Below are positions 51,522-60,190 of a DNA stretch of 64,000 bases, piece by piece; positions within the stretch are counted from its first letter, which is position 1; each line of letters opens with the position of its first letter. The stretch covers positions 5,978 through 69,977 of the forward strand of contig JAGZIY010000011.1 in the NCBI GenBank assembly GCA_018365995.1. The letters run 5' to 3'. This DNA comes from Butyricicoccus pullicaecorum (GTDB lineage Bacteria; Bacillota; Clostridia; Oscillospirales; Butyricicoccaceae). A program made the translations under genes and the position numbers. Below the pieces are notes generated by a model. The model was not told the origin of the DNA. It saw only the letters and a program-made list of their open reading frames with translations, and made no database searches.

Positions 51522-51710
51522 TTGGCTGACAAGGAAAAAGCAAAGAAACAGGTGCCACTGCGCCTTTCTGCTGCCTTATACAATGAAATTGCGCAATGGG
51601 CAGAAGATGACTTCCGCTCCATCAACGGACAAATCGAATTTCTGCTGACAGAAGCCGTGCGTAAACGCAAAAAAGGACTTCGGGCAACTGAATTTGAGGA
51701 GAAAACATGA
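51522..51710 (+). CDS. Arc/CopG-like ribbon-helix-helix protein (62 aa)
   Basis: A ribbon-helix-helix of 62 residues: the beta strand is QVPLRLSAALYNEIAQWA and the second helix is RSINGQIEFLLTEAVRKRKK (NGQIE is typical of Arc-family proteins). It probably binds DNA as a dimer of dimers. The start is a TTG at 51522 with GGAGG 7 nt upstream. Its stop overlaps the aminotransferase start by 4 nt. It is a likely repressor of its own operon and of the SPFH gene. Confidence 0.82.
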   Translation: MADKEKAKKQVPLRLSAALYNEIAQWAEDDFRSINGQIEFLLTEAVRKRKKGLRATEFEEKT

Positions 51711-52549
51711 AAACCTTAGGCTATTATAACGGGCAAATCGGCGAATTAGAGGAAATGACAATCCCCATGCTGGATCGCGGTGCATATTTTGGGGACGGTG
51801 TTTATGATGCGACCATGTGTGCCGGCTACCATATCCATAACTTAGAGGAGCATTTAGACCGCTTCTATCGCTCCGCATCACTTTTGAACATTACCGTCCC
51901 CTGCGAAAAGGACACACTGCGTACCCTGCTTTGTACGCTTGTACACAAGCTCGATGACCCCGACCAATTCGTATACTGGCAGGTCACACGCGGCACAGCA
52001 CTGCGCAGACACGCCTTTCCAGACTGTCCGGCAAATCTGTGGGTCATGCTGACCCCTGAAAAGCCTGTCCCTCTGACGCAGACATATCGACTGATTTCGG
52101 TTGCTGATACCCGTTTTCTGCACTGCAATATCAAAACACTCAATCTAATCCCCTCGGTTATGGCGTATCAGCAGGCAGTATCAAACGGCTGTGATGAAGC
52201 AGTCTTTCACCGAGATGGCATCGTGACCGAATGTGCACACTCCAATATCCATATCCTGAAGAACGGCGTGTTCTATACACACCCCGCGGACTGCCACATT
52301 CTTGCCGGCATTGCGCGTGCACACCTCATTGAAATATGCGGCACATTGGACATTCCGGTTGCCGAACAACCCTTTTCACTCGATACACTGCGTCAGGCAG
52401 ATGAAATCATTGTTTCTTCCTCCGGCGATTTTTGTATGCGTGCCTGTGAATTGGACGGTCAGCCCATTGGCGGAAAGGATCCTGTACGCCTCAAAAAGCT
52501 GCAAGATGCCATCTGGCAGCAGTTTTTAGAGGATACCAAACAAATGTAA
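51707..52549 (+). CDS. Class IV aminotransferase, D-amino acid transaminase-like
   Basis: 280 residues, fold type IV PLP enzyme. The PLP Lys is in NIKTLNLIPSVMA (about 145), with the N-terminal GAYFGDGVYDATMCAG and SNIHILKNGVFYTHP. The closest pattern is D-alanine transaminase (Dat), which would supply D-Glu or D-Ala for cell wall; a branched-chain or ADC lyase role is less likely. It is coupled to the Arc-like regulator by a 4-nt overlap. Confidence 0.9.
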   Translation: MKTLGYYNGQIGELEEMTIPMLDRGAYFGDGVYDATMCAGYHIHNLEEHLDRFYRSASLLNITVPCEKDTLRTLLCTLVHKLDDPDQFVYWQVTRGTALRRHAFPDCPANLWVMLTPEKPVPLTQTYRLISVADTRFLHCNIKTLNLIPSVMAYQQAVSNGCDEAVFHRDGIVTECAHSNIHILKNGVFYTHPADCHILAGIARAHLIEICGTLDIPVAEQPFSLDTLRQADEIIVSSSGDFCMRACELDGQPIGGKDPVRLKKLQDAIWQQFLEDTKQM

Positions 52550-52559
52550 GCACTGCTTC

Positions 52560-52589
52560 CTGTCACCCGATATGGGTGACAGTTTTTTT
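52560..52589 (+). terminator. Intrinsic terminator of the aminotransferase operon
   Basis: CTGTCACCC and GGGTGACAG with a 5-nt loop, followed by seven T. Confidence 0.92.
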
Positions 52590-53121
52590 AATCTGCAAAC
52601 AGCTGTACCCAGTAGTTTCTTCCGTTGACTACGACCTGCCCCACACCAATGCGTCCGAATCGACTGGACAGGATATTGGCACGGTGTCCGCTTGAACCCA
52701 TCCACGCAGACATCACCATCTGCGCACTGGTTTGCCCTGCTGCAATATTCTCTCCTGCTGTGCGATAGGATACGCCCATTTCAGAAAGGATTGTAAGACC
52801 ACGGCTGCCATTGGGTCGGGTGTGGGAAAATTTCTTTGCCAACTCTGCTGCGCGCTGACTGGCTGCTCGATTCATTGCAGCATCCGATTTCAGCGCAGGC
52901 AGCCCATTTCTTGCACGCGCCGCATTGACCTGCTGGATCACAGCCTGCGCGCCCTGATTTTGTGTATTTCCCTGCGGTCTTCCGAAGGAATACTGCACGC
53001 CTTGCATCTGTGATACAATCGCAGGTCTTTCCTCTTCGTATGCTGCCTGTGCACCTGATGTACCTGCGAGTAGGACTGTTCCGACCAGCATCGCTGTGCA
53101 AATTTGAATCTTCCGTTTCAT
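52588..53121 (-). CDS. Secreted CAP/SCP-domain protein (YkwD-like)
   Basis: 177 residues. Sec signal peptide (1-26, cleavage near AQA), a Gln/Asn-rich linker, then a CAP domain with VIQQVNAARARNGLPAL, KFSHTRPNG (His), GENIAAG and SGHRANIL (His/Glu cavity motifs). CAP proteins are secreted and of varied function in bacteria. AGGAGG is 9 nt before ATG 53121. It is convergent with the aminotransferase gene. Confidence 0.9.
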   Translation of the reverse strand: MKRKIQICTAMLVGTVLLAGTSGAQAAYEEERPAIVSQMQGVQYSFGRPQGNTQNQGAQAVIQQVNAARARNGLPALKSDAAMNRAASQRAAELAKKFSHTRPNGSRGLTILSEMGVSYRTAGENIAAGQTSAQMVMSAWMGSSGHRANILSSRFGRIGVGQVVVNGRNYWVQLFAD

Positions 53122-53265
53122 ATCAAAAAACCTCCTGTATTTCAGGCAATACGACAAAAAGATATCGAACCGCCCGATTGCCTTACGGCTTGTTTTCCAT
53201 GATACGGAAAGTTAGGTCAGAATTGCAATGGAAACATCTCTTATATCTGGAAAAACACAACAAAA

Positions 53266-53298
53266 AAGAGTGGAAATCACCATTTACTTCCACTCTTT
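53266..53298 (-). terminator. Terminator of the cca-yjbQ operon
   Basis: AAAGAGTGGAA and TTCCACTCTTT pair; on the minus strand TTTTTTGTTG follows. Confidence 0.8.
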
Positions 53299-53359
53299 CC
53301 ATGTATTTTGATTTAATTTATCACAAAATTATGGAACAAGACGTGCATCAAACACGTCT

Positions 53360-53707
53360 TCAGGCTCCTACATCTGCCATCACTTTGACAAAATAGGTAC
53401 GGCTGTCTGGTCCGTCACACTCCACAAAATAAACACTCTGCCACGTGCCAAGCAGCGGCTTTCCATTCTCAACCATCAGGATTTCGCTCGCACGGGCGCT
53501 GTGGCACGCACGGCTGAAATCCTCCCGCCGCGCCCCATACCGTGCTGTTGTATTTTCACCAATCCAAATGCCAGCCATGGTATGCGGACAGAACACCGTA
53601 CAGATACCGGACTGTATGCCCGCATCGCTGATTGACTTACACACTGCCGCCGTAATATCATAACAGCCCTGCTGTTCTGTATGCAGGGTAAAGGACTGTG
53701 TTTTCAT
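53360..53707 (-). CDS. YjbQ/UPF0047-family protein, short form
   Basis: 115 residues. The YjbQ core is visible: FCPHTMAGIWIGEN (about 39-52), MVENGKPLLGTWQSVYFVE and a late DGPDSR. Some relatives have weak thiamin-phosphate synthase activity, and the true role is open. At 115 residues it is about 15-20 shorter than the usual 130-140; the acidic ADPxxxxD segment and one expected His region are altered (TTARYGARREDFSRACH). It lies 9 nt after the HD protein. Confidence 0.82.
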   Translation of the reverse strand: MKTQSFTLHTEQQGCYDITAAVCKSISDAGIQSGICTVFCPHTMAGIWIGENTTARYGARREDFSRACHSARASEILMVENGKPLLGTWQSVYFVECDGPDSRTYFVKVMADVGA

Positions 53708-53716
53708 GCTGCCTCC

Positions 53717-54289
53717 TCATTCACTGCGCGATTCGTGCAGATAGGTTGCCTCCAAATCGGATAAATGCAGCTTTACTGCAAGCGGATATCGCTCATAGGC
53801 ATTGGCGATAGCAAACGAGCCTGCGCGTGCAGAATCATCGAATCCACCCATATGCCAGCGGATTGCAACCGCCTCCTCATTTTTCAGCTTCATAAAGCGC
53901 TCGATCAGAAAGACAGATTTTTCTCCATGCCCATAGGGAAAACGGTCATTAACGACATAGACCGGAACCTTTTCCCACATACCCTCGTCATTCTTGCGGT
54001 TGCGGTATTCCACATCATAAAAACCTGCCTTGCACAAGTCGTGCAGCAGCGTGCAGATGGTACAGCTTTCCAAATCATCATTCTCCGGGTCATAATGCTT
54101 TTCCAGAAATACATGGTATACATTGAGACTATGCGCGAGCAGCCCGCCCGCATAGGCGGCATGGAATCGGGTAGATGCAGGTGCAGAAAAGAAATCCGTG
54201 CTTTCCAGCCACTCGAGCAGCTTATCTGCCCCGCGTCTGGTCACATTGGCGCGAAACAGATCCAGAAATTCTTGTTTATTATCAGACAT
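53717..54289 (-). CDS. HD-domain phosphohydrolase
   Basis: 190 residues. HD motif: FHAAYAGGLLAHSLNVYHVF (first His) and CTICTLLHDLCKAGFY (HD pair); NDRFPYGHGEKS and RWHMGG carry more ligands. Probably a metal-dependent nucleotide or phosphate hydrolase; substrate unknown. ATG 54289 follows GAAGGAGA and overlaps the cca stop by 8 nt. It belongs to an operon with cca, DUF896 and YjbQ. Confidence 0.87.
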   Translation of the reverse strand: MSDNKQEFLDLFRANVTRRGADKLLEWLESTDFFSAPASTRFHAAYAGGLLAHSLNVYHVFLEKHYDPENDDLESCTICTLLHDLCKAGFYDVEYRNRKNDEGMWEKVPVYVVNDRFPYGHGEKSVFLIERFMKLKNEEAVAIRWHMGGFDDSARAGSFAIANAYERYPLAVKLHLSDLEATYLHESRSE

Positions 54290-55622
54290 ATTGATTCTCC
54301 TTCCATTGTGCAGCACAGCTCCGCAGTGCATCCGGCTCATTCGGAACGCTCCCCTCGACAACCTGCGCAAGCAGCCAATCTAATGCCGCACCCACGCGGG
54401 GTCCGGACAGTCCCATCTGACACAGCATATGCCCATCAATTGCAAGTTCGTGCAGGGTCAGGCAGGGTGCCTGTGCACAAATCTGATTGACCAGCCGCTC
54501 GGTTTGCTGCAATTCCTGCAAATGAACGGAAAATGTGTCCTGTCCGGTGCAGTCTGCCTTTTTAATGGACAGCAGCTTTCGCGTACACGCTTCTCCATGC
54601 TTTGCCAAAAAGCGCCGTACCTGCCGCTCTGTCTGACCAATCGGATGGTCATGCAGCAAAACAAGGCTTGTGACCTCTTTGCGCAATGCGTTTGCCGTAT
54701 GCAGACGTACCATCACCTGTTCTGCCAAAGTGCGGCTGATTTCTGGGTGCCCATAAAAATGTCCTACCCCAGCATCATCAATCGTATAAGCATGCGGTTT
54801 TCCGCTGTCATGCAGCAGCATCACCCAGCGCAGACATGACTGTGCTGGCACAGCCTCCACAGCGCGGACGGTATGCTCCCACACATCATAGCGATGATGT
54901 GGATTGTGCTGGCATAGTCCAAACATAGGCGCTGCCTCCGGCAGAACCACGGCAAGCACTGCGCGATACCTGCGCAGGGCACGCCCAACATACCGGCTGG
55001 TCAAAAGCGCATCAAGCTCTGCAAAAACCCGCTCGGCTGCAACCATTTCCAAACGATACATTTGCCGATACATGGCATCAGTTGTCTGTTCTTCTATCTG
55101 AAAGCCGGTTTTTCCCACGAAGCGCACACCACGCAAGATACGCAGCGCATCTTCCGCAAAGCGCACATCTGCATCTCCAACCGCACGCAACACACCGTTT
55201 TGCAAATCCGTCTGCCCTCCAAATGGGTCACACAGTCCGCGCTCCGGATGATACGCCATTGCATTGATGGTAAAATCGCGTCGTGCAAGGTCATCCTCCA
55301 CACGGGATAAGAAGCACACACTGTCCGGATGCCGTCCGTCGGTATAAGTGCTCTCTCCACGATAGGTCGTGACCTCAAGCGCCATGCCCGCCTGCAAGAC
55401 CGTAATGGTTCCATGCTGCAAACCAGTCAGCCGCACATTGGGAAATATTTTTTGTACCTGTTCGGGTGTTGCACTGGTTGTCAGATCCCAGTCATTGGGA
55501 CGCACGCCTCGCAGACTGTCACGCACACAGCCGCCCACCGCCCACGCGGTATGACCACAGGATTCCAGCTGTTCAATCACCGCACAGACTGCCTGCGGCA
55601 ATTGGATTGCCGGAACTTTCAA
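54282..55622 (-). CDS. cca: CCA-adding tRNA nucleotidyltransferase with HD domain
   Basis: 446 residues. Class II polymerase-beta head: VGGCVRDSLRG, NDWDLTTSA (metal Asp pair), RRDFTINAMAY, and RFAEDALRILRGVRF. An HD domain follows (about 240-340, LHDSGKP). It builds or repairs the 3' CCA of tRNAs. Both tRNA-Leu genes in this window already encode CCA, so repair is the main use for them. It overlaps DUF896 by 4 nt upstream. Confidence 0.94.
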   Translation of the reverse strand: MKVPAIQLPQAVCAVIEQLESCGHTAWAVGGCVRDSLRGVRPNDWDLTTSATPEQVQKIFPNVRLTGLQHGTITVLQAGMALEVTTYRGESTYTDGRHPDSVCFLSRVEDDLARRDFTINAMAYHPERGLCDPFGGQTDLQNGVLRAVGDADVRFAEDALRILRGVRFVGKTGFQIEEQTTDAMYRQMYRLEMVAAERVFAELDALLTSRYVGRALRRYRAVLAVVLPEAAPMFGLCQHNPHHRYDVWEHTVRAVEAVPAQSCLRWVMLLHDSGKPHAYTIDDAGVGHFYGHPEISRTLAEQVMVRLHTANALRKEVTSLVLLHDHPIGQTERQVRRFLAKHGEACTRKLLSIKKADCTGQDTFSVHLQELQQTERLVNQICAQAPCLTLHELAIDGHMLCQMGLSGPRVGAALDWLLAQVVEGSVPNEPDALRSCAAQWKENQYV

Positions 55623-55831
55623 TTTCCCTTCCTCTTTTGCCGCAGGCGGTAAGAGGTTCCGTCCGGATTGAGAACTACGGTATTGTCAAGCTGTGCCTTT
55701 AGACTGTTGCGAAAACCTGCAATATAGGCCTCCCGAAGCTGCTGCTGCTCTGCCTTTTCCTCCGGCGTCAAGCCCTCTGTTCTTGCTTTTTTTGCAAGCG
55801 CATTGATGCGCTGAATTTTCTCGTCTGTCAT
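55619..55831 (-). CDS. DUF896 family protein (YnzC-like)
   Basis: 70 residues, two helices and a basic tail (KIQRINALAKKARTEGLTPE, then LREAYIAGFRNSLKAQLDNT). The family is common in Firmicutes and YnzC was described as SOS-linked in Bacillus; function open. It is first in the DUF896-cca-HD-YjbQ operon. AGGGATTTTTTACCC is upstream; the ribosome site is GGAGGG. Confidence 0.9.
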   Translation of the reverse strand: MTDEKIQRINALAKKARTEGLTPEEKAEQQQLREAYIAGFRNSLKAQLDNTVVLNPDGTSYRLRQKRKGN

Positions 55832-56570
55832 GGGTAAAAAATCCCTCCATTCTATTTCAAGTCTATTATAACAGTCCCTCTGCCCTGTGTCATGCTCTTT
55901 TTCTCAAAAGCAATTGTGATTTTCGGTAAATCTCTTCTCTCACCCGAGATGGCATCTGCTGTCATCGCAATAAAAATGGGATTTTGAAAGCATGCTGTCT
56001 CGTGCTGTGCTATCATAGAGCAAAATTTACCGCCTTTCTGTACATGCTGAAATATACAAATGAAAATATCATCTATACTACTTAGAAACGCGAAAAAGAG
56101 AGCATAAAAATCCCACACAAAACACATGGTCTGCATATAAAAATATTCAGTTGCATCAGAAACCCATTATCGATTCCTTTTCCAAATCCATTCTATATCG
56201 GGAAATCGGAAATGCAGCACAAAACCTAAAGCAATGACCACAATCAATGTCCCCCACATAGCAAAAGATTTTTATAAATTTCCTGCTATCATTCTTTACC
56301 TTTTCAATATCTAGATAAATAGCCGCAACCTTTTCAATTGTTATATGCACGCGGAAATTTTTGAAAACAAAGATTTATGGGATGATATATCATTGGCTTT
56401 GCAGCTATATGGAAATTGTGTCCCTTTGTTCTGCTTGATTCCCAACCACAAACAGGTTTTTCTGGCAGGCTGATTCCTGTTTGTCAGATGATCTTCGGTT
56501 CTTGACCGACTCAAATACGCATGTTACAATAAGACCAAATCACAATTCCAGAACTCCGGAGGGATATCGT
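55832..56570. other. Long AT-rich region without a supported gene
   Basis: 739 nt between divergent DUF896 and MetY genes. Short frames at 55852-56136 and 56156-56350 (minus) have no ribosome site or recognisable domains. The metY promoter is at 56502-56530. No SAM (S-box) riboswitch core is seen despite the methionine gene downstream. Confidence 0.6.
56502..56530 (+). promoter_or_regulatory. Promoter of metY
   Basis: TTGACC, 17 bp, TACAAT, 41 nt before the ATG. Confidence 0.75.
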
Positions 56571-57836
56571 ATGAAAATTGAAACGCAATGCCTGCACGAG
56601 GGTTATCAACCAAAAAACGGTGAGCCAAGTGCGCTTCCCATCGTGCAGTCCACAACATACAGATTTGACTCGACTGCGCATATTGCAGATCTGTTCGATA
56701 TGCCAACCGAATTTATGTATTCCCGCTTTGCCAATCCCACCTGTGACGCGGTAGAAAAGAAAATCGCAGCACTGGAGGGCGGCGCAGGTGCTATGCTGAC
56801 CTCCTCTGGTCAGGCGGCTTCTCTTTTATCTATCCTCAACCTCTGCTCCGCTGGTGACAGCTTTATTGCAGCTACGACAATCTACGGCGGCAGCATCAAT
56901 CTATTCGGCGTAACACTCAAAAAATTAGGTATTGAGTGTATTTGGGCAGATGCTGAAGCAGATGCAGATGAAATCCAAAAGCTGTTCAAGCCCAATACCA
57001 AGGCGGTATTCGGGGAGACGCTGGCAAATCCGGCGCTCACTGTATTTGACATTGAAAAATGGGCAGACCTCGCGCACAAGAACGGTGTCCCCCTCATTGT
57101 TGACAACACCTTTGCCACACCTTATCTCTGCCGTCCCATTTCCTTTGGCGCGGACATTGTAATCCACTCCACATCGAAGTACATGGACGGTCATGCACTC
57201 CAGTGCGGCGGTGTCATCGTGGACAGCGGCAAGTTTGATTGGGCGGCTTCCGGCAAATTTCCGGACTTCACCGAGCCAGACGAAAGCTATCATGGTGTTG
57301 TCTATACCCGTGATTTTGGAGCGCTTGCTTACATTATCAAAGCACGTATGCAGCTCATGCGTGACTTTGGCTGTTATCCAGCAGCACACTCTGCATTCCT
57401 GCTGAACCTTGGTCTGGAAACCCTTGCACTTCGCATGCAGCGCTATTGTGAAAACGCACAGATTGTTGCAAAGCACCTGCAAAGTTCCGATAAGATCGCA
57501 CAGGTTCGCTATCCCGGGCTGGAAAGCGATGCGCACCATACGCGCGCGCAGAAATATCTGCCGCTCGGCACCTCTGGGGTCATGTCTATTGATATCAAGG
57601 GCGGACGCGAAACAGCTATGAAGTTCATGGACAGCCTAAAGCTGGCATCCAATGAAGTACATGTCGCAGATATCCGTACCTGCGTTTTACACCCAGCCTC
57701 TGAAACTCATCGCCAGCTTACCAGCGAACAGTTGGAAGCTGCCGGCATACAGCCCGGACTTGTACGCCTGTCTGTCGGTCTTGAAAATGTACAGGATATC
57801 ATTGCAGATCTTGATCAGGCACTTGCACAGCTCTAA
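56571..57836 (+). CDS. metY: O-acetylhomoserine sulfhydrylase (MetY type)
   Basis: 421 residues, Cys/Met metabolism PLP family. YSRFANPTCDAVEKKIAALE, GETLANPALTVFDIE, and PLP Lys in IHSTSKYMDGH (about 205-210). It makes homocysteine from O-acetylhomoserine and sulfide; methanethiol is an alternative thiol. The ATG at 56571 has CCGGAGGG upstream. It is followed 17 nt later by a GNAT gene, probably co-transcribed. Confidence 0.94.
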   Translation: MKIETQCLHEGYQPKNGEPSALPIVQSTTYRFDSTAHIADLFDMPTEFMYSRFANPTCDAVEKKIAALEGGAGAMLTSSGQAASLLSILNLCSAGDSFIAATTIYGGSINLFGVTLKKLGIECIWADAEADADEIQKLFKPNTKAVFGETLANPALTVFDIEKWADLAHKNGVPLIVDNTFATPYLCRPISFGADIVIHSTSKYMDGHALQCGGVIVDSGKFDWAASGKFPDFTEPDESYHGVVYTRDFGALAYIIKARMQLMRDFGCYPAAHSAFLLNLGLETLALRMQRYCENAQIVAKHLQSSDKIAQVRYPGLESDAHHTRAQKYLPLGTSGVMSIDIKGGRETAMKFMDSLKLASNEVHVADIRTCVLHPASETHRQLTSEQLEAAGIQPGLVRLSVGLENVQDIIADLDQALAQL

Positions 57837-57853
57837 ATCTGGAGGTGTTTTTG

Positions 57854-58309
57854 TTGAAGATTCGTTCTATTTGTGAACAGGACAGAACATATTTTCTGTC
57901 CGCGGTCCAGTCATTTTACCAGTCTCCCGCTGTCTGCCATGCCATTCCGCCGCAAAATGCAGAGCGTACCTTTGCGCTGCTCATGCACGGTACGCCCTAT
58001 GCAGATTGTCTGATTGCAGAGGCAGATGACGGAACCCCTGTTGGCTATTGTCTGCTTGCGCTCACATGGTCCAACGAGGCAGGCGGACTGTGTGTCTGGC
58101 TTGAGGAGATCATGGTCTCTGATACCTGCCGCTCACAAGGGGTTGGGCGCAAGCTCATCTCTGCTGTACACGAAAAATATCAAAATGCTGCCAGATTTCG
58201 TCTTGAGGTTACAGACGACAATCCACGTGCAGCTGCGCTCTATCGCATTCTGGGCTTTGAGGATCTGCCCTATCGCCAAATGACGATGGACATGCCGCCC
58301 GAAGCCTAA
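57854..58309 (+). CDS. GNAT-family N-acetyltransferase
   Basis: 151 residues. The acetyl-CoA loop is SQGVGRKLISAVHEK (about 97-111), followed by NPRAAALYRILGFED. Substrate unknown. The start is the TTG at 57854, 8 nt after GGAGG; a GTG at 57845 overlaps the ribosome site and is rejected. It sits between metY and a small membrane protein, all in one transcript that ends at the terminator near 58536. Confidence 0.88.
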   Translation: MKIRSICEQDRTYFLSAVQSFYQSPAVCHAIPPQNAERTFALLMHGTPYADCLIAEADDGTPVGYCLLALTWSNEAGGLCVWLEEIMVSDTCRSQGVGRKLISAVHEKYQNAARFRLEVTDDNPRAAALYRILGFEDLPYRQMTMDMPPEA

Positions 58310-58331
58310 AGTCTTTTTAAGGAGGGCTCGT

Positions 58332-58532
58332 ATGACTTTTCTCATTTATTGTGTGCTTATTTTCACGCTCGCCGCATCACTTGGCGTAATCGTCCGCTGT
58401 TTTGTATCCGTCAGTCGAGAGCCTTCGATGCCCAAGCTATCTGCCATTACAGCAGCTGTTTTGCTCTGTCTCTTTTTGATGCTGATTTCTCAAAACAATG
58501 GTGGCTTGCTTGTGCCTCGTTTCCCATCCTGA
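58332..58532 (+). CDS. Small membrane protein (66 aa)
   Basis: Two predicted TM segments (about 3-24 and 37-54) joined by a short basic loop; no known domain. AAGGAGG is 6 nt before the ATG. It is the third gene after metY and GNAT and is followed by a strong terminator. Function unknown. Confidence 0.7.
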   Translation: MTFLIYCVLIFTLAASLGVIVRCFVSVSREPSMPKLSAITAAVLLCLFLMLISQNNGGLLVPRFPS

Positions 58533-58535
58533 TAG

Positions 58536-58579
58536 AAAAAACCTGTCCATCTGCTTTGACATGATGGACAGGTTTTTTT
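58536..58579. terminator. Bidirectional intrinsic terminator
   Basis: 14-bp perfect arms AAAACCTGTCCATC and GATGGACAGGTTTT, with T-runs on both strands. It serves the convergent small membrane and HD genes. Confidence 0.92.
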
Positions 58580-59093
58580 AATCTGTTATCAGCATGGTAC
58601 GTGCAATTGCACGATATACACATTGTGTCATTTCCTTCGCTGCAACTACTTTATCTGCCGCAGTCACGATCCAGCCCTCGCGGGAACGCGGGAGCATAGG
58701 AGCAAGCGGAAACATATGGGACGCAATCGCATCACGCTGCTTATTTGTAAGTGCAAAGTAGCGAGATGCTCGCTTTGCCGCCAACGGACCATGCACGAAG
58801 GCATGCATATGTGTTATCCGGCGCAAGCCGCGATAGTGCCGTAAAAAGCGCTTAAACCATTCGTCTCTCCAGTCATAACCAAAGAAATCATGCAAAAGTG
58901 CTGCACGTGTCACAGAAATCAGTTCTTCTTCTGATACACCCAGCTTGCACGCCATACGGTAAGCCATACGTGCGGTCGCAACCGAATGATCATATACAGA
59001 ATTCTCTACTCCGTGATGCACGAAATTTTTGCAGTCTTCAAATGCAGGATGCAGTAAAATGTCTGCTGTTACAGACTCAAATGAAGGAACCAT
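58578..59093 (-). CDS. HD-domain hydrolase (171 aa)
   Basis: Compact HD protein: VYDHSVATARMAYRMACKLG (first His), RAALLHDFFGYDW (HD pair), HMHAFVHGPLAAKRA and SHMFPL (further His ligands). It resembles the small HD proteins near 5'-nucleotidase and phosphohydrolase families; substrate unknown. AAAGGAGG is upstream of ATG 59093. Confidence 0.87.
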   Translation of the reverse strand: MVPSFESVTADILLHPAFEDCKNFVHHGVENSVYDHSVATARMAYRMACKLGVSEEELISVTRAALLHDFFGYDWRDEWFKRFLRHYRGLRRITHMHAFVHGPLAAKRASRYFALTNKQRDAIASHMFPLAPMLPRSREGWIVTAADKVVAAKEMTQCVYRAIARTMLITD

Positions 59094-59215
59094 TGGAACC
59101 GCCTCCTTTCTAGTTCCCCTTTATTGTATGTGTTTTCATACCCGTTTTCAAGTATTCTATGTAAATTTTTTATTTTTCATTTTTATGCAAACTGCATATA
59201 TTTTTATCTGTTACA

Positions 59216-59245
59216 TTGACAAGCCCCACCTGTATTTGGTATAAT
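59216..59245 (+). promoter_or_regulatory. Promoter of tRNA-Leu(UAA)
   Basis: TTGACA, 18 bp, TATAAT, ending 17 nt before the mature tRNA. Confidence 0.88.
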
Positions 59246-59262
59246 AACTAAGATAAAAATTT

Positions 59263-59349
59263 GCCGTCATGGTGGAATTGGTAGACACAAGGGACTTAAA
59301 ATCCCTCGGTAGCAATACTGTGCGGGTTCGATTCCCGCTGACGGCACCA
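59263..59349 (+). tRNA. tRNA-Leu (anticodon UAA)
   Basis: 87 nt with encoded CCA. Acceptor GCCGTCA/TGACGGC, anticodon stem AGGGA/TCCCT enclosing CTTAAAA (TAA), a long variable arm and the T-loop GGTTCGATTCC. It reads UUA-type Leu codons. A phage-like segment begins 47 nt past its 3' end. Confidence 0.96.
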
Positions 59350-59358
59350 CGAAATAAG

Positions 59359-59386
59359 CCCTGTATCATGCGATACGGGGTTTTTT
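59359..59386 (+). terminator. Terminator of tRNA-Leu(UAA)
   Basis: CCCTGTATC and GATACGGGG around ATGC, followed by six T. Confidence 0.85.
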
Positions 59387-59395
59387 CATATTTCT

Positions 59396-60190
59396 TCACT
59401 CCTCCTCTTCCAACTGCTTTACCATCTCTGGCAGCTTCTCAATCTTCCCGCCGCACAGGCGGTCGAGATAAACCATAGGCTGCACGCTGCATTCCTGCAC
59501 AGAAATTTCACCTTTCGCGTCCACCTTAACCACATCTGCATCAATCAGCCGGCGGAACGTCCCTTGTGCCCATTCGGGCATTTCGGTCGTATGCTTATAA
59601 ATCTTCATTTCTTCCTCCTTTGTCGGGTTTTTCATTTCTTGCTGGACTGCTTTCCGGAAGTCATCCATCGTTTTCCCTCGTTTTCTGAACCAGTACAGCA
59701 CATCGCCGTGATTTGATGCAATGCCCTGCTGGTATCCCTCTGCATGGCAGATGATATGTTTCAGCGGGTCAAGAGAAAACTCTTTGCACAGATGCGCAAA
59801 CAACTGCACGGCTTCACGGTAGACCTTGCCGAAATATACAGCATCTGTAAGCTTATCCTCACATATTTCCACGCCGATATGCGTGGAGTTAGCCGAGCCG
59901 CCCGCATGCCAGCCGCGCATATCCCATGGGAGAGTCTGATACGTGGCGATACTGCCATCTGGCAGCGTGCCGATGAACGCATGTACACAGACCGATCTGC
60001 CGTCCGGCTTTGGCTGGTTCCAGTGATTGCCGTATGGATTTTTACCCAACCGCCCGTCATCCGGTCCCACATACCGCGACAGATTCGTGTTAGGTGCGCC
60101 CGTGCTGTGCAGCATCAAACCGGATACCTTGAGCGGCTTTCCGGCTTTGTAGCAATCATTCTCTGTTAGAAACAATTTATATAGTCTCAT
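59396..60190 (-). CDS. Phage-type N-acetylmuramoyl-L-alanine amidase
   Basis: 264 residues, amidase_2 (PGRP) fold. Zinc ligands: GLMLHSTGAPN (His), HAGGSANSTHIGVEICED and HIICHAEGYQQGIASNHGD (His and the Cys/Asp equivalent). It cuts the stem peptide from MurNAc. The C-terminal 60 residues (WAQGTFRRLIDADVVKVD) look like a small wall-binding module. It overlaps the holin gene by 4 nt, the usual phage lysis cassette. Confidence 0.9.
   Translation of the reverse strand: MRLYKLFLTENDCYKAGKPLKVSGLMLHSTGAPNTNLSRYVGPDDGRLGKNPYGNHWNQPKPDGRSVCVHAFIGTLPDGSIATYQTLPWDMRGWHAGGSANSTHIGVEICEDKLTDAVYFGKVYREAVQLFAHLCKEFSLDPLKHIICHAEGYQQGIASNHGDVLYWFRKRGKTMDDFRKAVQQEMKNPTKEEEMKIYKHTTEMPEWAQGTFRRLIDADVVKVDAKGEISVQECSVQPMVYLDRLCGGKIEKLPEMVKQLEEEE

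Noticed and set aside
55852..56350. Two short minus-strand frames before DUF896
   Set aside because: No ribosome sites, AT-rich composition, no recognisable domain.
56351..56570. SAM riboswitch upstream of metY
   Set aside because: No S-box core (such as the GAGGGACTGGCCC-type region) and the promoter lies only 41 nt from the ATG.
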